Below are positions 16,031 through 24,945 of a DNA stretch of 64,000 nucleotides, in pieces. This DNA comes from Sphingobium sp. BYY-5 (GTDB taxonomy: Bacteria; Pseudomonadota; Alphaproteobacteria; Sphingomonadales; Sphingomonadaceae), in assembly GCF_022758885.1 (NCBI RefSeq), contig NZ_JALEBH010000001.1, positions 1,798,001 through 1,862,000 on the forward strand. The letters are read 5' to 3'. The position numbers were made by a program, and so were the translations under genes. Every line of letters starts with the position of its first letter. Positions within the stretch are counted from its first letter, which is position 1. The notes under the pieces are model-generated. The model worked only from the letters and a program-made list of their open reading frames with translations. It ran no database searches and had not been told where the DNA came from.

Positions 16031-17257
16031 ATGATGGCGGCAAAACCTATATTGCACTGCGACATGGCAGACATCGAACCCCAGCACGCCGAGGCGCCTC
16101 CCCCGCGCCGGGCACGGACGCCGCTCCCCCTTCCCCGCGAAGTCGCCTTGCTGTTGCAGGGCGGCGGCGCGCTCGGTTCCTTCCAGTCGGGCGTCTATGA
16201 GCGGCTGGACGAGCTGGGCGTCGATGTGACCTGGGTCGCGGGCATTTCGATCGGCGCGGTCAACGCCGCGATCATCGCGGGCAACCTGCCGCATCGGCGC
16301 ATCAGCCGGTTGAAGAAATTCTGGTATACCCTGTCGGGCGGGATGCCCAACGTCATCCTGCCGGAAATCGACCATATCCGCGAAGCCGCGCATCTGATGG
16401 CGGCGGGCACGGTCGCGACCTTCGGCGTGCCGGGCATGTTCCGCCCGCGCCTCTGGCCCGCGACGCTGATGCCCGAAGGATCGTCGGGCGCCATCAGCTT
16501 CTATGACAGCGCCCCGCTCAAGGACACTCTCGACGCCTGTGTCGACTGGGATCTGCTGAATGACGGCCCGGTGCGCCTGTCGGTCGGCGCGGTCGATGTG
16601 GAAACGGGCAATTTCTCCTATTGGGACACGCGCGGCCCCGGCGGCAACACGCGAATCGACGCACGCCACATCATGGCGTCGGGCGCGCTGCCCCCCGGCC
16701 TGCCGCCGATCGAGATTGACGGGCGCTGGTATTGGGACGGCGGCATCGTGTCCAACACGCCGCTCGCCCATGTCCTCAATCACCAGACCGAAGACATGCT
16801 GGTCTTCCAGGTCGACCTCTTCCCGGCCGAAGGGCCGATGCCGCGCCAGATGACCGACGTCTATTCGCGCATGAAGGACATTCAGTATAGCAGCCGCACC
16901 CGCCAGGTGACGGACCAGTATCTGCGCCTGCGCCGCGAGCATGGCGCGATCAAGGCGCTGCTCGACAAGCTGCCGCCCGAGATGCAGGACGGGCCGGAAG
17001 CCCAGCGATTGCGCGACATATTGGATGAAGGTTCGGTCAACATCGTCCATCTCATCTACCGGTCGCGCAACTGGGAAAGCGGCGCCAAGGACTTCGAATT
17101 TTCCCGCTCGACCATGCTCGATCACTGGAGCCAGGGCCGCGACGCGGTGGAGGAAGTGATGCACAAGGGCGACCTGATCGCCCGCAACATCCTCAATGGC
17201 AAGAGCGCGACCTTCGACCTCGACGAACCCGATCACCTGAAGGAGAAAAAGGCATGA
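16031..17257 (+). CDS. Patatin-like phospholipase family protein
   Basis: 408-aa patatin-fold acyl hydrolase. It shows the oxyanion-hole glycines LLQGGGALGSF at 41-51, the nucleophile motif GISIG at 71-75 (Ser73), and the catalytic aspartate in WYWDGGIVSN (Asp236), forming the Ser-Asp dyad. The C-terminal 120 residues (from about QMTDVYSRMKDIQYSS) correspond to the DUF3734 extension found in many bacterial patatins. It lacks a signal peptide and is probably cytosolic. Its stop overlaps the start of bdhA by 4 bp, so the two are translated together; such pairing suggests a role around polyhydroxybutyrate or lipid turnover, which is inference. Confidence 0.88.
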   Translation: MMAAKPILHCDMADIEPQHAEAPPPRRARTPLPLPREVALLLQGGGALGSFQSGVYERLDELGVDVTWVAGISIGAVNAAIIAGNLPHRRISRLKKFWYTLSGGMPNVILPEIDHIREAAHLMAAGTVATFGVPGMFRPRLWPATLMPEGSSGAISFYDSAPLKDTLDACVDWDLLNDGPVRLSVGAVDVETGNFSYWDTRGPGGNTRIDARHIMASGALPPGLPPIEIDGRWYWDGGIVSNTPLAHVLNHQTEDMLVFQVDLFPAEGPMPRQMTDVYSRMKDIQYSSRTRQVTDQYLRLRREHGAIKALLDKLPPEMQDGPEAQRLRDILDEGSVNIVHLIYRSRNWESGAKDFEFSRSTMLDHWSQGRDAVEEVMHKGDLIARNILNGKSATFDLDEPDHLKEKKA

Positions 17258-18045
17258 GCAAGTCTTTGGCCGGCAAGGCCGCCCTCATCACCGGGTCCAC
17301 ATCCGGCATCGGCCTTGCCTATGCCAAGGCGCTGGCCGGCGAAGGCGCCAACATCGTCATCAACGGCTTCGGCGACAAGGACGCGATCGAGAAGGAGCGC
17401 GTGGGGCTGGAGGCGCTGTCCGGCGCAAAGGCGCTCTATTCGGGCCATGACCTGACCAAGGTCGACCAGATCGAGGCAATGATGAAGGAGGCGGCCGACA
17501 GCTTCGGCGGGATAGACATCCTCATCAACAATGCCGGGATGCAGCATGTCGCCCCGGTCGAGGAATTTCCGCTCGACAAATGGGATCTCATCATCGCGCT
17601 GAACCTGAACGCGGCGTTCCACACGACGCGCCTGGCCATCCCCTATATGAAGTCGAAGAAATGGGGCCGCATCATCCAGACCGCGAGCGCCCACAGCAAG
17701 GCCGCCTCCCCCTTCAAGAGCGCCTATGTCACCGCCAAGCACGGCCTCAACGGCTTTACCAAGACGGTGGCGCTGGAAGTCGCGACCTTCGGCATCACCG
17801 CCAACTGCATCTCGCCCGGCTATGTCTGGACCCCGCTGGTCGAAAACCAGATCCCCGACACGATGAAGGCGCGGAACATGACGCGCGAACAGGTGATAAA
17901 CGACGTGCTGCTGGACGGCCAGCCGACCAAGCAGTTCGTCACCGCCGAACAGGTGGCCGCCACCGCCCTCTATCTGTGCAGCGACGCCGCCGCACAGGTC
18001 ACGGGCGCGAACCTCTCGATCGACGGCGGCTGGACCGCGCAATAA
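17254..18045 (+). CDS. bdhA: D-3-hydroxybutyrate dehydrogenase
   Basis: 263-aa short-chain dehydrogenase that interconverts D-3-hydroxybutyrate and acetoacetate with NAD, part of polyhydroxybutyrate and ketone-body use. It has the cofactor motif TGSTSGIG at 13-20, NNAG at 92-95, the catalytic Ser145, Tyr158 and Lys162 (YVTAKHG) and the C-terminal ANLSIDGGWTAQ. The substrate-specific features MQHVAPVEEFPLDKWD and the WTPLVENQIPDTMK lid are those of 3-hydroxybutyrate dehydrogenases. It is translationally coupled to the patatin-like gene. Confidence 0.93.
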   Translation: MSKSLAGKAALITGSTSGIGLAYAKALAGEGANIVINGFGDKDAIEKERVGLEALSGAKALYSGHDLTKVDQIEAMMKEAADSFGGIDILINNAGMQHVAPVEEFPLDKWDLIIALNLNAAFHTTRLAIPYMKSKKWGRIIQTASAHSKAASPFKSAYVTAKHGLNGFTKTVALEVATFGITANCISPGYVWTPLVENQIPDTMKARNMTREQVINDVLLDGQPTKQFVTAEQVAATALYLCSDAAAQVTGANLSIDGGWTAQ

Positions 18046-18582
18046 GGCGCCGGCAGGAAGGGGAAGGGACGGCGACGTCCCCCTTCGACAGATGCGATTG
18101 CATCGTCAGCTAACGGCCATTCCTGCCATAGCCTTCATCGTCACCCTGAACTTGTTTAGCTTCGCTGGCCTGCGGCTCAGGGTCCATTTCTCCTCTTGAG
18201 CCAATGAACGCGGTGGCGCGATGGATGCTGAAACAAGTTCAGCATGACGGATGAAGGGATACTGTCGACCATTTGTGGACATGGAATCCTCCCTTGGAAG
18301 GGGAGGGGGACCGCCGAAGGCGGTGGAGGGGTGTCCCCCTATCGATAGCGGGAACACCCCACCGTCAGGGCTACGCCCTGCCACCTCCCCTGCCAGGGGA
18401 GGAAGACTGGAAACGACCACTTTATGCCTTTCCCTGTGAACGCTGTTGTGCCCGAAACCTGCCATGGCCGATGTTGCGAAAGACCCTCCTTCCGCAACGT
18501 TGATGCTGTCGTTGCTTCCTGTTGCTTTTAGCGATAGCATCGATCCGCTCAGGTCTGCCGGTTCTACGGTGCGGAGGTCGAT
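18046..18582. other. 537-bp gene-free stretch built from repeats
   Basis: No coding region is supported. It holds an inverted repeat with arms GTCACCCTGAACTTGTTT near 18152 and AAACAAGTTCAGCATGACG to about 18249, followed by the GGGGAGG-type repeat at 18270-18420. The last 160 bp before the next gene show no feature I can name. Confidence 0.6.
18270..18420 (+). repeat. Complex palindromic repeat, GGGGAGG type, copy 1
   Basis: About 150 bp with nested hairpins: the outer arms TCCTCCCTTGGAAGGGGAGG and CCTGCCAGGGGAGGA, the small palindromes ACCGCCGAAGGCGGT and CAGGGCTACGCCCTG, and a central CTATCGATAG. The copy at 58138-58284 has the same order, orientation and flanks (GGACATG-AATCCT on the left, AGACTGGAAACG-CCA on the right), so the repeat moves or is copied as one unit. 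An inverted relative is at 59649-59766. Confidence 0.75.
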
Positions 18583-19113
18583 ATGCTTTGGCTCACTCTG
18601 GCGGCAGCGGCATCGAGTGCCATGCCTGTTCCTCCAATCGTCGTCGATTTCGAGAAGTTTTGCGAAGCACAGGATCAATCGACACAAGCGATCCTGGTTC
18701 AAGCCGATCAGGCTGGATGGAAAACCAGTGCGGTTGGGGCGCCCAAGGATTTCGATCCTGCGACGCAGCGGCTCAAGGATAGCGATCAGGGCCTGTTGAG
18801 ACTCGCCATTACCAGCACGCGAAGTGCCGGCGAACAGCGACAAACCTGTGGCCTGACCTCCACATCGGGCGTGCCTGGCATCGTCGCTGCCATGCAGACG
18901 GCTTTAGGTTTCAAACCCGCGCTCAATATGGGGACGGCCGCAACCTTCTACGCTGTTCGGACCGGCAACGCCTGGCAGTCGGGCGCAGGGTTGAACCCGT
19001 CCGAGTTCGCAACGGCAAAAGCGAAGGGACAATTTTACAGCATTGTTGCCAGCACCATGGAAACCGGCGCGGCAATCTATGCGCTGCATGTCATGCCTGC
19101 GAAAGCGCCTTAG
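18583..19113 (+). CDS. Hypothetical exported protein
   Basis: 176-aa protein I do not recognise. The N terminus MLWLTLAAAASSAMP looks like a short signal peptide with cleavage around residue 13-17. Two cysteines (about residues 27 and 89) could form a disulfide in the periplasm. The rest, including GLLRLAITSTRSAGEQRQTCGL and the final IYALHVMP, suggests a compact alpha/beta domain with no motif known to me. Codon use is weaker in GC bias than its neighbours and it follows a repeat-rich gap, so it may be a more recent arrival. No operon partner. Confidence 0.5.
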   Translation: MLWLTLAAAASSAMPVPPIVVDFEKFCEAQDQSTQAILVQADQAGWKTSAVGAPKDFDPATQRLKDSDQGLLRLAITSTRSAGEQRQTCGLTSTSGVPGIVAAMQTALGFKPALNMGTAATFYAVRTGNAWQSGAGLNPSEFATAKAKGQFYSIVASTMETGAAIYALHVMPAKAP

Positions 19114-19192
19114 CGCTGCCCCTTTGCAATGATCGGGTCGGAACCTAGTGGTCCGATCAATGGGACCGCGTATCGCAATCGGCCAGGCGGTG

Positions 19193-20236
19193 TCAGGCAG
19201 GATCGATGGCTGGCGGCGGCATCAACTCCCTGATGACACCGCGATAGCCATAGGTGATGTGCGCGTTCGCCGCATAGACCGGATCGGTCATCAGATGCCC
19301 GTGCAACCGGCGCAGATTGGCGCCGGGCACCGACGGGAACAGATGATGTTCCAGATGGTAGCCGACATTGAACGGCGCGATCAGGAACCGGTCCAGCAGG
19401 GTGGGGATGACGGTGCGCGTACCGTTCAGTTCCCGCTCGTCGGCCACGCCGACATGCTCGGCCATCGCCCGGATACGGTTGAAGACATTCGCCCAGATGA
19501 ACTGCGGGATCATGAACAGGCCCAATAGCTGCCAGCGCCATGGCGACCACAGGATCAGGCCATAGAACAGCAGCGCCCAGACCACATAGCGGATGCGCAA
19601 GGCGAGCCGGAAATCGAAGCCGAAGCGCCGGGGATTGTGGAAATTGGCCAGCGGGGACCAGACCCTGGCCGCACGCGCCACGCGATAATAGTTGAGCCCG
19701 AACAGGCTGCGGAAGAACAGCACCAGCATCTGGCGGCCGCTTTTCGGGAAATGCTGGTCCGGGTCTTTCCGCTGGACGCGATAATCATAGTCGCGGACCG
19801 TATTGGTATGGCGATGGTGCACCATATGGGCCACCCGGTACAGGTCGATGCTCAGGGCCAGGGGATAGGCGACGAAAAGATCGCCGATCAGATCGTTGAC
19901 GCGGCGATTGCTGAACAACAACCCATGGCAGGCCTCATGCATCATGACCGCCAGGCACTGGATGCGCGATCCGATGACGACACCGGCCAATAGATAAACC
20001 GGAACGCGATCGACATGGATCGCGATGGCGCAGGCGGCCGCGATGATCGCCCATTGCAGCATCAGCAGCCAAGCGTTGCGCGCATTGTCCACAACCGAAA
20101 GCCGGCGGATCAACGCAAATGTGTCGCGCCGCGAATAGCGATATCCGGGCGGACGTTCCGTGGCGCTATCGTCCATGGACGCTATTTCCCCTTCATATGC
20201 CAGCCTGCCCCGGATCGTAGGAATCGTGTCAGCCAT
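19193..20236 (-). CDS. Fatty acid desaturase family protein
   Basis: 347-aa membrane di-iron enzyme. The three His boxes are HEACH at 100-104, HHRHT at 140-144 and HLEHH near 296-300, with membrane segments around 57-90, 115-132 and 215-255. This set is typical of acyl-lipid or acyl-CoA desaturases and of related hydroxylases acting on sphingolipid fatty acids. The start at 20236 (MADTIPTIRG) excludes a 65-residue upstream extension that overlaps the low-complexity promoter stretch; MDDSATERPP at residue 21 is a second possibility. It is not closely similar to the desaturase-like protein at 2463. It stands alone, divergent from the S10 peptidase gene. Confidence 0.85.
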   Translation of the reverse strand: MADTIPTIRGRLAYEGEIASMDDSATERPPGYRYSRRDTFALIRRLSVVDNARNAWLLMLQWAIIAAACAIAIHVDRVPVYLLAGVVIGSRIQCLAVMMHEACHGLLFSNRRVNDLIGDLFVAYPLALSIDLYRVAHMVHHRHTNTVRDYDYRVQRKDPDQHFPKSGRQMLVLFFRSLFGLNYYRVARAARVWSPLANFHNPRRFGFDFRLALRIRYVVWALLFYGLILWSPWRWQLLGLFMIPQFIWANVFNRIRAMAEHVGVADERELNGTRTVIPTLLDRFLIAPFNVGYHLEHHLFPSVPGANLRRLHGHLMTDPVYAANAHITYGYRGVIRELMPPPAIDPA

Positions 20237-20620
20237 CGTCAAGCATCGCGCCTGGCACGGGGAATTTCTTTCAATGTAGGATTTTTCCTGATCTATCCTC
20301 CGGGATGCAAGCTGCGCGCGCTCCCTGTCCCTCCCCGCACCCCACCACGACACGCCTGTCGCTTCGCAGGCGCGTGGATGTCGCGTCCGTGGCGCGCGAC
20401 TGACGCATCGGTGGCGCGTTCGTGTGACCATGGTGACGCGCCGGTGTCACCTTCCTGTCGCTTTCCAGGCGCAAATCCCGCCCAATCGGGCAATATGCGC
20501 CGACAACGGTGTGAACTTCGGGACTGTCGCGTCCCTGTCGCGTCCGGGGTGGGCCAATCCCCCTTCCCGTGCCGCCCCCTCTCCGCTAGCCAGTGCGCCA
20601 CAAAAACGGGGAGCATGTTT
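20237..20620. other. 384-bp gene-free divergent promoter stretch with repeated TGTCGC motifs
   Basis: No gene is supported. The decamer TGTCGCGTCC occurs three times (20379-20388, 20525-20534, 20536-20545) and TGTCGCTT twice (20357 and 20456, each followed by a CAGGCGC). TGGCGCG and TGACGC variants lie between them. The spacing is irregular. It separates the divergent desaturase and S10 peptidase genes, so these may be binding sites or simply a degenerate repeat. Confidence 0.35.
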
Positions 20621-22144
20621 ATGCGTTTGACGATTTCGCTGGCCGCGCTGGCGCTGGCCATCCTGCCCATGGCCACCCACGCCCAGGATGCGGGCAAGAA
20701 GAAGGACGAGAGCCGAAAGGAAGAGATTGGCGAAAGCCCCGTCCCCGCCCCCAATGTCTCCGTGACGAAGCATAAGGGCGTGTTCGGCGGCAAGGCGATC
20801 AGCTACACCGCCACGACCGGCGAAACCTATTTGAAGGACAAGGACGGAAAGCCGCTCGCGGCGATCTACGCCACCTCCTATGTCAAGGATGGCGGGGACA
20901 AGAACCGGCCGATCACCTTCCTCTATAATGGCGGGCCGGGTTCGGGGTCGCTCTGGCTGCATATGGGCGCTTTCGGCCCCAGGCGCGTGGTGCTGCCCGA
21001 CGCGCAGGATGACGGCGCGCCGCCCTATCCGCTGGTCGACAATCCCGAATCGCTGCTTGACGTCACCGACCTGGTCTTCATCGATCCGGTCGGCACCGGC
21101 TTCTCCCACACCATCGGCAAGAAGGAACCCAAGGATTACTGGGGCGTATCGTCCGACGCCAAGTCGATCGCCGAATATATCCGCCTGTGGCTGGGCGAAA
21201 ATGGCCGCTGGTCCTCGCCCAAATATATCGGCGGCGAAAGCTATGGCACGACCCGTTCCGTTGCGCTCATCAACGAGTTGGAAGGCAGCTATAATGATGT
21301 CGCGGTCAACGGCATCATCCTGATCTCGACCATCCTCGACTTCGGCATCACGGCCGAGGTGCAGGGCAATGAAATGCCCTATATCATCAACCTGCCGTCG
21401 ATGGCGACGACCGCCTGGTATCACCACAAGATAGGCAACCCGCCCGCGACCGTCGCCGAAGCCGCACAGCAGGCGCGCGCCTTCGCGATCGGCCCCTATG
21501 CCGCCGCGCTGCTCAAGGGCAGCCAGCTACCGGCCGAGGAACGCGCCGCCATCCGCACCGAACTGGCGCGGCTGACCGGCCTGTCCGAGCAATTTATCGA
21601 CAATGCCGACCTGCGCGTGTCGCCCGGCCGCTTCTACAAGGAATTGCTGCGCGATCGGGGGGTCAGCATCGGCCGCCTCGACACCCGCTATACCGGCAAG
21701 GATTATGACCGCGCAGGCGAAGAGCCGGACAATGACCCCAGCTTCTACGCGATCGACGGCGCCTATACCGCCGCGATGAACAGCTATGCGCGCGACGAGC
21801 TGAAATACAGGACCGACCGCCAATATGTGACGATCGGCGGCGTCAGCGGCTGGGACTGGAAGCTGGACGGCAAGAGCGGACGGGCGAGCGAAGTTTACAC
21901 CAGCGTCGCCCCCTATCTGGGCAAGGCGCTGCGCGAGAATAGCGGCCTCAAGGTCTTTGTCGGCCAGGGCTGGTATGATTTCGCCACGCCCTTCTTCGGC
22001 GCGGAATATGCGATGAGCCGCACCGGCTTCGACACGTCGCGCATCCAGTATCATTATTATGACGCCGGCCACATGATGTATGTCCGCCCCGACGACCTGC
22101 GCAAACTGAGCGCGGACATCAGGGCGTTCATCACGACGCGGTAA
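20621..22144 (+). CDS. S10 family serine carboxypeptidase-like protein
   Basis: 507-aa exported peptidase of the S10 family. A signal peptide (MRLTISLAALALAILPMATHAQ) is followed by a short charged Lys/Glu-rich stretch and an alpha/beta-hydrolase domain. Visible motifs are NGGPGSGS (oxyanion hole), GESYGTTR with the nucleophilic Ser, WYDFATPF with the catalytic Asp and DAGHMMY with the catalytic His. S10 enzymes remove C-terminal residues at acidic pH; many sphingomonad genomes carry several of unknown substrate. The start at 20621 is favoured because GGGGAG lies 7 bases upstream; an ATG at 20615 is too close to it. Confidence 0.88.
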   Translation: MRLTISLAALALAILPMATHAQDAGKKKDESRKEEIGESPVPAPNVSVTKHKGVFGGKAISYTATTGETYLKDKDGKPLAAIYATSYVKDGGDKNRPITFLYNGGPGSGSLWLHMGAFGPRRVVLPDAQDDGAPPYPLVDNPESLLDVTDLVFIDPVGTGFSHTIGKKEPKDYWGVSSDAKSIAEYIRLWLGENGRWSSPKYIGGESYGTTRSVALINELEGSYNDVAVNGIILISTILDFGITAEVQGNEMPYIINLPSMATTAWYHHKIGNPPATVAEAAQQARAFAIGPYAAALLKGSQLPAEERAAIRTELARLTGLSEQFIDNADLRVSPGRFYKELLRDRGVSIGRLDTRYTGKDYDRAGEEPDNDPSFYAIDGAYTAAMNSYARDELKYRTDRQYVTIGGVSGWDWKLDGKSGRASEVYTSVAPYLGKALRENSGLKVFVGQGWYDFATPFFGAEYAMSRTGFDTSRIQYHYYDAGHMMYVRPDDLRKLSADIRAFITTR

Positions 22145-22298
22145 GGGGCACGTTGGTTGCGCGCCGCCCTTCCCGGTGGTGCGCAACCGGCAGGCGCTGG
22201 TATCGGATGAACTGCTCTTTCATTGCATTGAAACATAGAAAAATCATGTTATCATAGCCTCATAACGTCACTCCGTCTTATATAAGGGGGCTAAATAG

Positions 22299-23387
22299 AT
22301 GGGAGCTGGCATCTCCAATGTGCGCGCCATTCGGCGTGCTGTATATTCTTGTGTTTCGATTTGGGCGCTGGCCTTGGCCATGCCCGCACTGGCCGAAGAG
22401 GGCGTGGGTCTGCCGGAGTATGCCTCCGACATGCAACCCGCTGCCGCCACGACATCCTTCATGCCTGCCGATGCCGGCCTGCCGGTCACTGCGATCGCCA
22501 CGTCATCGGCAGGCATGTTCGACCTGGCGGATCTTTCGCCCGCCGCCGCCTCCGTCCCTGACATGGCTGCGATCGCCGGTCCTCCCGAAAATACGGAAGA
22601 TACGCCGACGGCCGTCGACCCGTCACGCTACCGCTCGCTCGGCAGCCGCATCGGCGCCGCCAAATGGGAAACGCTGGGATTGTTCGCCTATATCACGGCT
22701 ACCCAGGCTTATTGGACCGACGACGTCACCTCCTTCCACACCAAGGATGAGGGCTGGTTCGGGCGGAACACCAATAATCTGGGCATCGACAAGCTCACCC
22801 ACGCCTTTAACGCCTATCTGTTCGCCGAATTTATAGGCGCGCGCATCGGGCGCAAAACGGGCGATCGGGCGGCGGCCGCCCTGCCCGCGGCGATCATTTC
22901 CACTGGCCTGCAATTTTACGGCGAATTGTGGGACGGGCATAAGACCGACAGCGGCTTTTCCTATCAGGACGTGCTCTTCAACACCGCTGGCGCGGCTTTC
23001 TCCGTGTTGCGGCACACGGTGCCGGGGCTGGAGGAAAAGCTGGATTTCCGCCTGATGATGATGCCCAATTCGAATGTCTACAGCTTCAAGGGCAAGCGCC
23101 ATTATGAGCAGCAGCATTTCCTGCTGTCGCTGGAACTGGCGGGTTTCCAGAAACTCAAGACCAGCCCGCTGCGCTTCGTGGAGTTGCAGGTCGGCTATCG
23201 CGGCAAGGATTTTTCCAATGCCGACCGGGCCGCCGGGGTCATACCCAAGCGCGATATCTTCTTCGGCGTGGCGCTGAACATCAAGGAACTGTTCTTCAAG
23301 AACAGCCGGTCGCGAGTGGGCCGCGCCATCGGCAGCAGTCTCAATTATTTCCAGATTCCCTATACCGGAGTGTATGATTATTATTGA
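22299..23387 (+). CDS. DUF2279 family predicted periplasmic protein
   Basis: 362-aa protein with a signal peptide (hydrophobic core about residues 18-30, end ALAEE) and a DUF2279-type domain from about residue 110 onward. Family features visible are the DKLTHAFNAYLFAEFIG segment, GLQFYGELWDGH and FSYQDVLFNTAGAAFS, resembling a membrane-inserted helical domain. The last part, with VELQVGYRGKDFS and FFGVALNIKELFF, reads like beta strands of an outer-membrane or envelope protein. Function unknown. The Ala/Pro/Thr-rich stretch between about 40 and 100 looks like a flexible linker. It stands alone after a 154-bp gap. Confidence 0.7.
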   Translation: MGAGISNVRAIRRAVYSCVSIWALALAMPALAEEGVGLPEYASDMQPAAATTSFMPADAGLPVTAIATSSAGMFDLADLSPAAASVPDMAAIAGPPENTEDTPTAVDPSRYRSLGSRIGAAKWETLGLFAYITATQAYWTDDVTSFHTKDEGWFGRNTNNLGIDKLTHAFNAYLFAEFIGARIGRKTGDRAAAALPAAIISTGLQFYGELWDGHKTDSGFSYQDVLFNTAGAAFSVLRHTVPGLEEKLDFRLMMMPNSNVYSFKGKRHYEQQHFLLSLELAGFQKLKTSPLRFVELQVGYRGKDFSNADRAAGVIPKRDIFFGVALNIKELFFKNSRSRVGRAIGSSLNYFQIPYTGVYDYY

Positions 23388-23489
23388 CGGTGAAGCCGGT
23401 CCCTCGACGGGGACCGGCATCGTTACAATCCCCCTTTAACGTTCGTGAAATCGCCCTATGCTCCGGCGCAGCAAGGGAGATTCACACAT

Positions 23490-24842
23490 ATGCGCCACGC
23501 GCTCACGGCCATTCTGGCCGCCGTCAGCTTTTCGTCCATCGCCGTCGCCCAGACCGACTTCGTCACGCCCCCCGCTCCGCCGCCGCAGAGCGAGATCGGC
23601 GCGACGGTGGCCAAGGATATGGACGGGCTGATGACGCTCTACCGCGACCTGCACGCCAATCCGGAACTGTCGCTGCAGGAAGTGAACACCGCCGCCAAGC
23701 TCGCCAAGCGGCTGAAGGCGCTGAAGTTCGACGTGACCGAGAAGGTCGGCGGCACCGGCGTCGTCGCGGTGATGAAGAACGGCACCGGCCCTGTGCTGCT
23801 GATCCGCGCCGACATGGACGGCCTGCCGGTGATCGAGCAGACCGGTCTCGACTTCGCGTCGAAGGTCCGCACCAAGACGCCTGAAGGCGTCGAAACCGGC
23901 GTGATGCACGCCTGCGGCCATGACACCCACATGACCGCCTTCATCGAGACGGCGAAACTGCTCGCCGGACGCAAGGATCAGTGGAAAGGCACGCTGGTCA
24001 TGATCCTCCAGCCCGCCGAGGAAGTGGGCAAGGGCGCGCGCGACATGCTGGAGGACGGCCTCTACACCCGCTTCCCCCGCCCGACCCACGCCATCGCCTT
24101 CCACGACGCCGCCAATCTGGAGGCCGGGGTCATCGGCTATACGCCGGGCTATGCGCTCGCCAATGTCGACAGCATCGACATATTGGTGAAGGGCGTGGGC
24201 GGCCATGGCGCCTATCCGCAGACGACGAAGGACCCGATCGTGCTGGGCGCGCGCATCGTCACCACACTCCAGACCCTGGTCAGCCGCGAGCAGGAGCCGC
24301 AGGACCCCGCCGTCGTCACCGTCGGCAGCTTTCAGGGCGGCGCCAAGCATAATATCATCCCCGACCAGGCGAAGCTGCTTCTGACCGTCCGCAGCTATTC
24401 CGACGAAACGCGCGCCCGGCTGATCGAGGGGATCAAGCGCATTTCACGTGGCGAAGCGATCGCGGCGGGCGTGCCGGACGACAAGATGCCGGTGGTGACG
24501 GTGCAGGATGAATTCACCCCCTCCACCTATAATCCCCCGGAGTTCGCCGAGCAGATGGCGGGCCTGCTGAAAACGCATTTCCCGGCGGGCCGCGTGGTCA
24601 AGACCCCGGCAGTGATGGGCGGCGAGGATTTCGGCCGCTTCTATCGCGCGGACAAGTCGATCCACAGCTTCATCTTCTGGGTCGGCGGCGTGCCGGCGGA
24701 CAAGATGGCGCAGGCGCAGGCCGGACAACTCACCCTCCCCTCGCTCCACAGCCCCTTCTGGGCGCCACAGGCCGACCAGGTGATCGCGACGGCCAGTGAG
24801 GCGATGACCGTGCTAGCGCTGGATATATTGAAGAAGGATTGA
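23490..24842 (+). CDS. M20 family amidohydrolase/peptidase, secreted
   Basis: 450-aa zinc hydrolase of the M20D group (hippurate hydrolase, IAA-amino-acid hydrolase, N-acyl-amino-acid amidohydrolase). A signal peptide (MRHALTAILAAVSFSSIAVAQ) places it in the periplasm. Metal-binding features are the RADMDGLP segment, MHACGHDTHM, QPAEEVGKGARDM with the catalytic Glu pair, and VMGGEDFG near the C terminus. The dimerisation domain lies between roughly residues 200 and 320. Start chosen at 23490 with a GGGAGA Shine-Dalgarno; a longer frame begins at 23445. No operon partners. Confidence 0.9.
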   Translation: MRHALTAILAAVSFSSIAVAQTDFVTPPAPPPQSEIGATVAKDMDGLMTLYRDLHANPELSLQEVNTAAKLAKRLKALKFDVTEKVGGTGVVAVMKNGTGPVLLIRADMDGLPVIEQTGLDFASKVRTKTPEGVETGVMHACGHDTHMTAFIETAKLLAGRKDQWKGTLVMILQPAEEVGKGARDMLEDGLYTRFPRPTHAIAFHDAANLEAGVIGYTPGYALANVDSIDILVKGVGGHGAYPQTTKDPIVLGARIVTTLQTLVSREQEPQDPAVVTVGSFQGGAKHNIIPDQAKLLLTVRSYSDETRARLIEGIKRISRGEAIAAGVPDDKMPVVTVQDEFTPSTYNPPEFAEQMAGLLKTHFPAGRVVKTPAVMGGEDFGRFYRADKSIHSFIFWVGGVPADKMAQAQAGQLTLPSLHSPFWAPQADQVIATASEAMTVLALDILKKD

Positions 24843-24867
24843 GGACGCGCCACTGCATCAAATCGTT

Positions 24868-24929
24868 ATAGCGAGCAGAGCGAAGCCATCCATCAAGACA
24901 AGCATGGATTGCTTCGCTCTGCTCGCTAT
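24868..24929. repeat. Inverted repeat, GCGAGCAGAGCGAAGC type
   Basis: Arms at 24868-24893 and 24904-24929 match at 25 of 26 positions (ATAGCGAGCAGAGCGAAGC and its complement) around a 10-base loop. It lies between the convergent M20 peptidase and SDR genes and may end both transcripts. Confidence 0.8.
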
Positions 24930-24945
24930 GCCGGAATCGGCAGCT

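Noticed and set aside
15920..17236. N-terminal extension of the zinc metallopeptidase to 734 aa
   Set aside because: The extra part is antisense to the patatin gene; the native start with Shine-Dalgarno is at 15919.
18140..18420. CRISPR array or tandem repeat
   Set aside because: The repeats are palindromic modules without regular spacing or unique spacers.
20015..20620. N-terminal extension of the S10 peptidase to 709 aa
   Set aside because: It overlaps the divergent desaturase and would put residues before a clear signal peptide.
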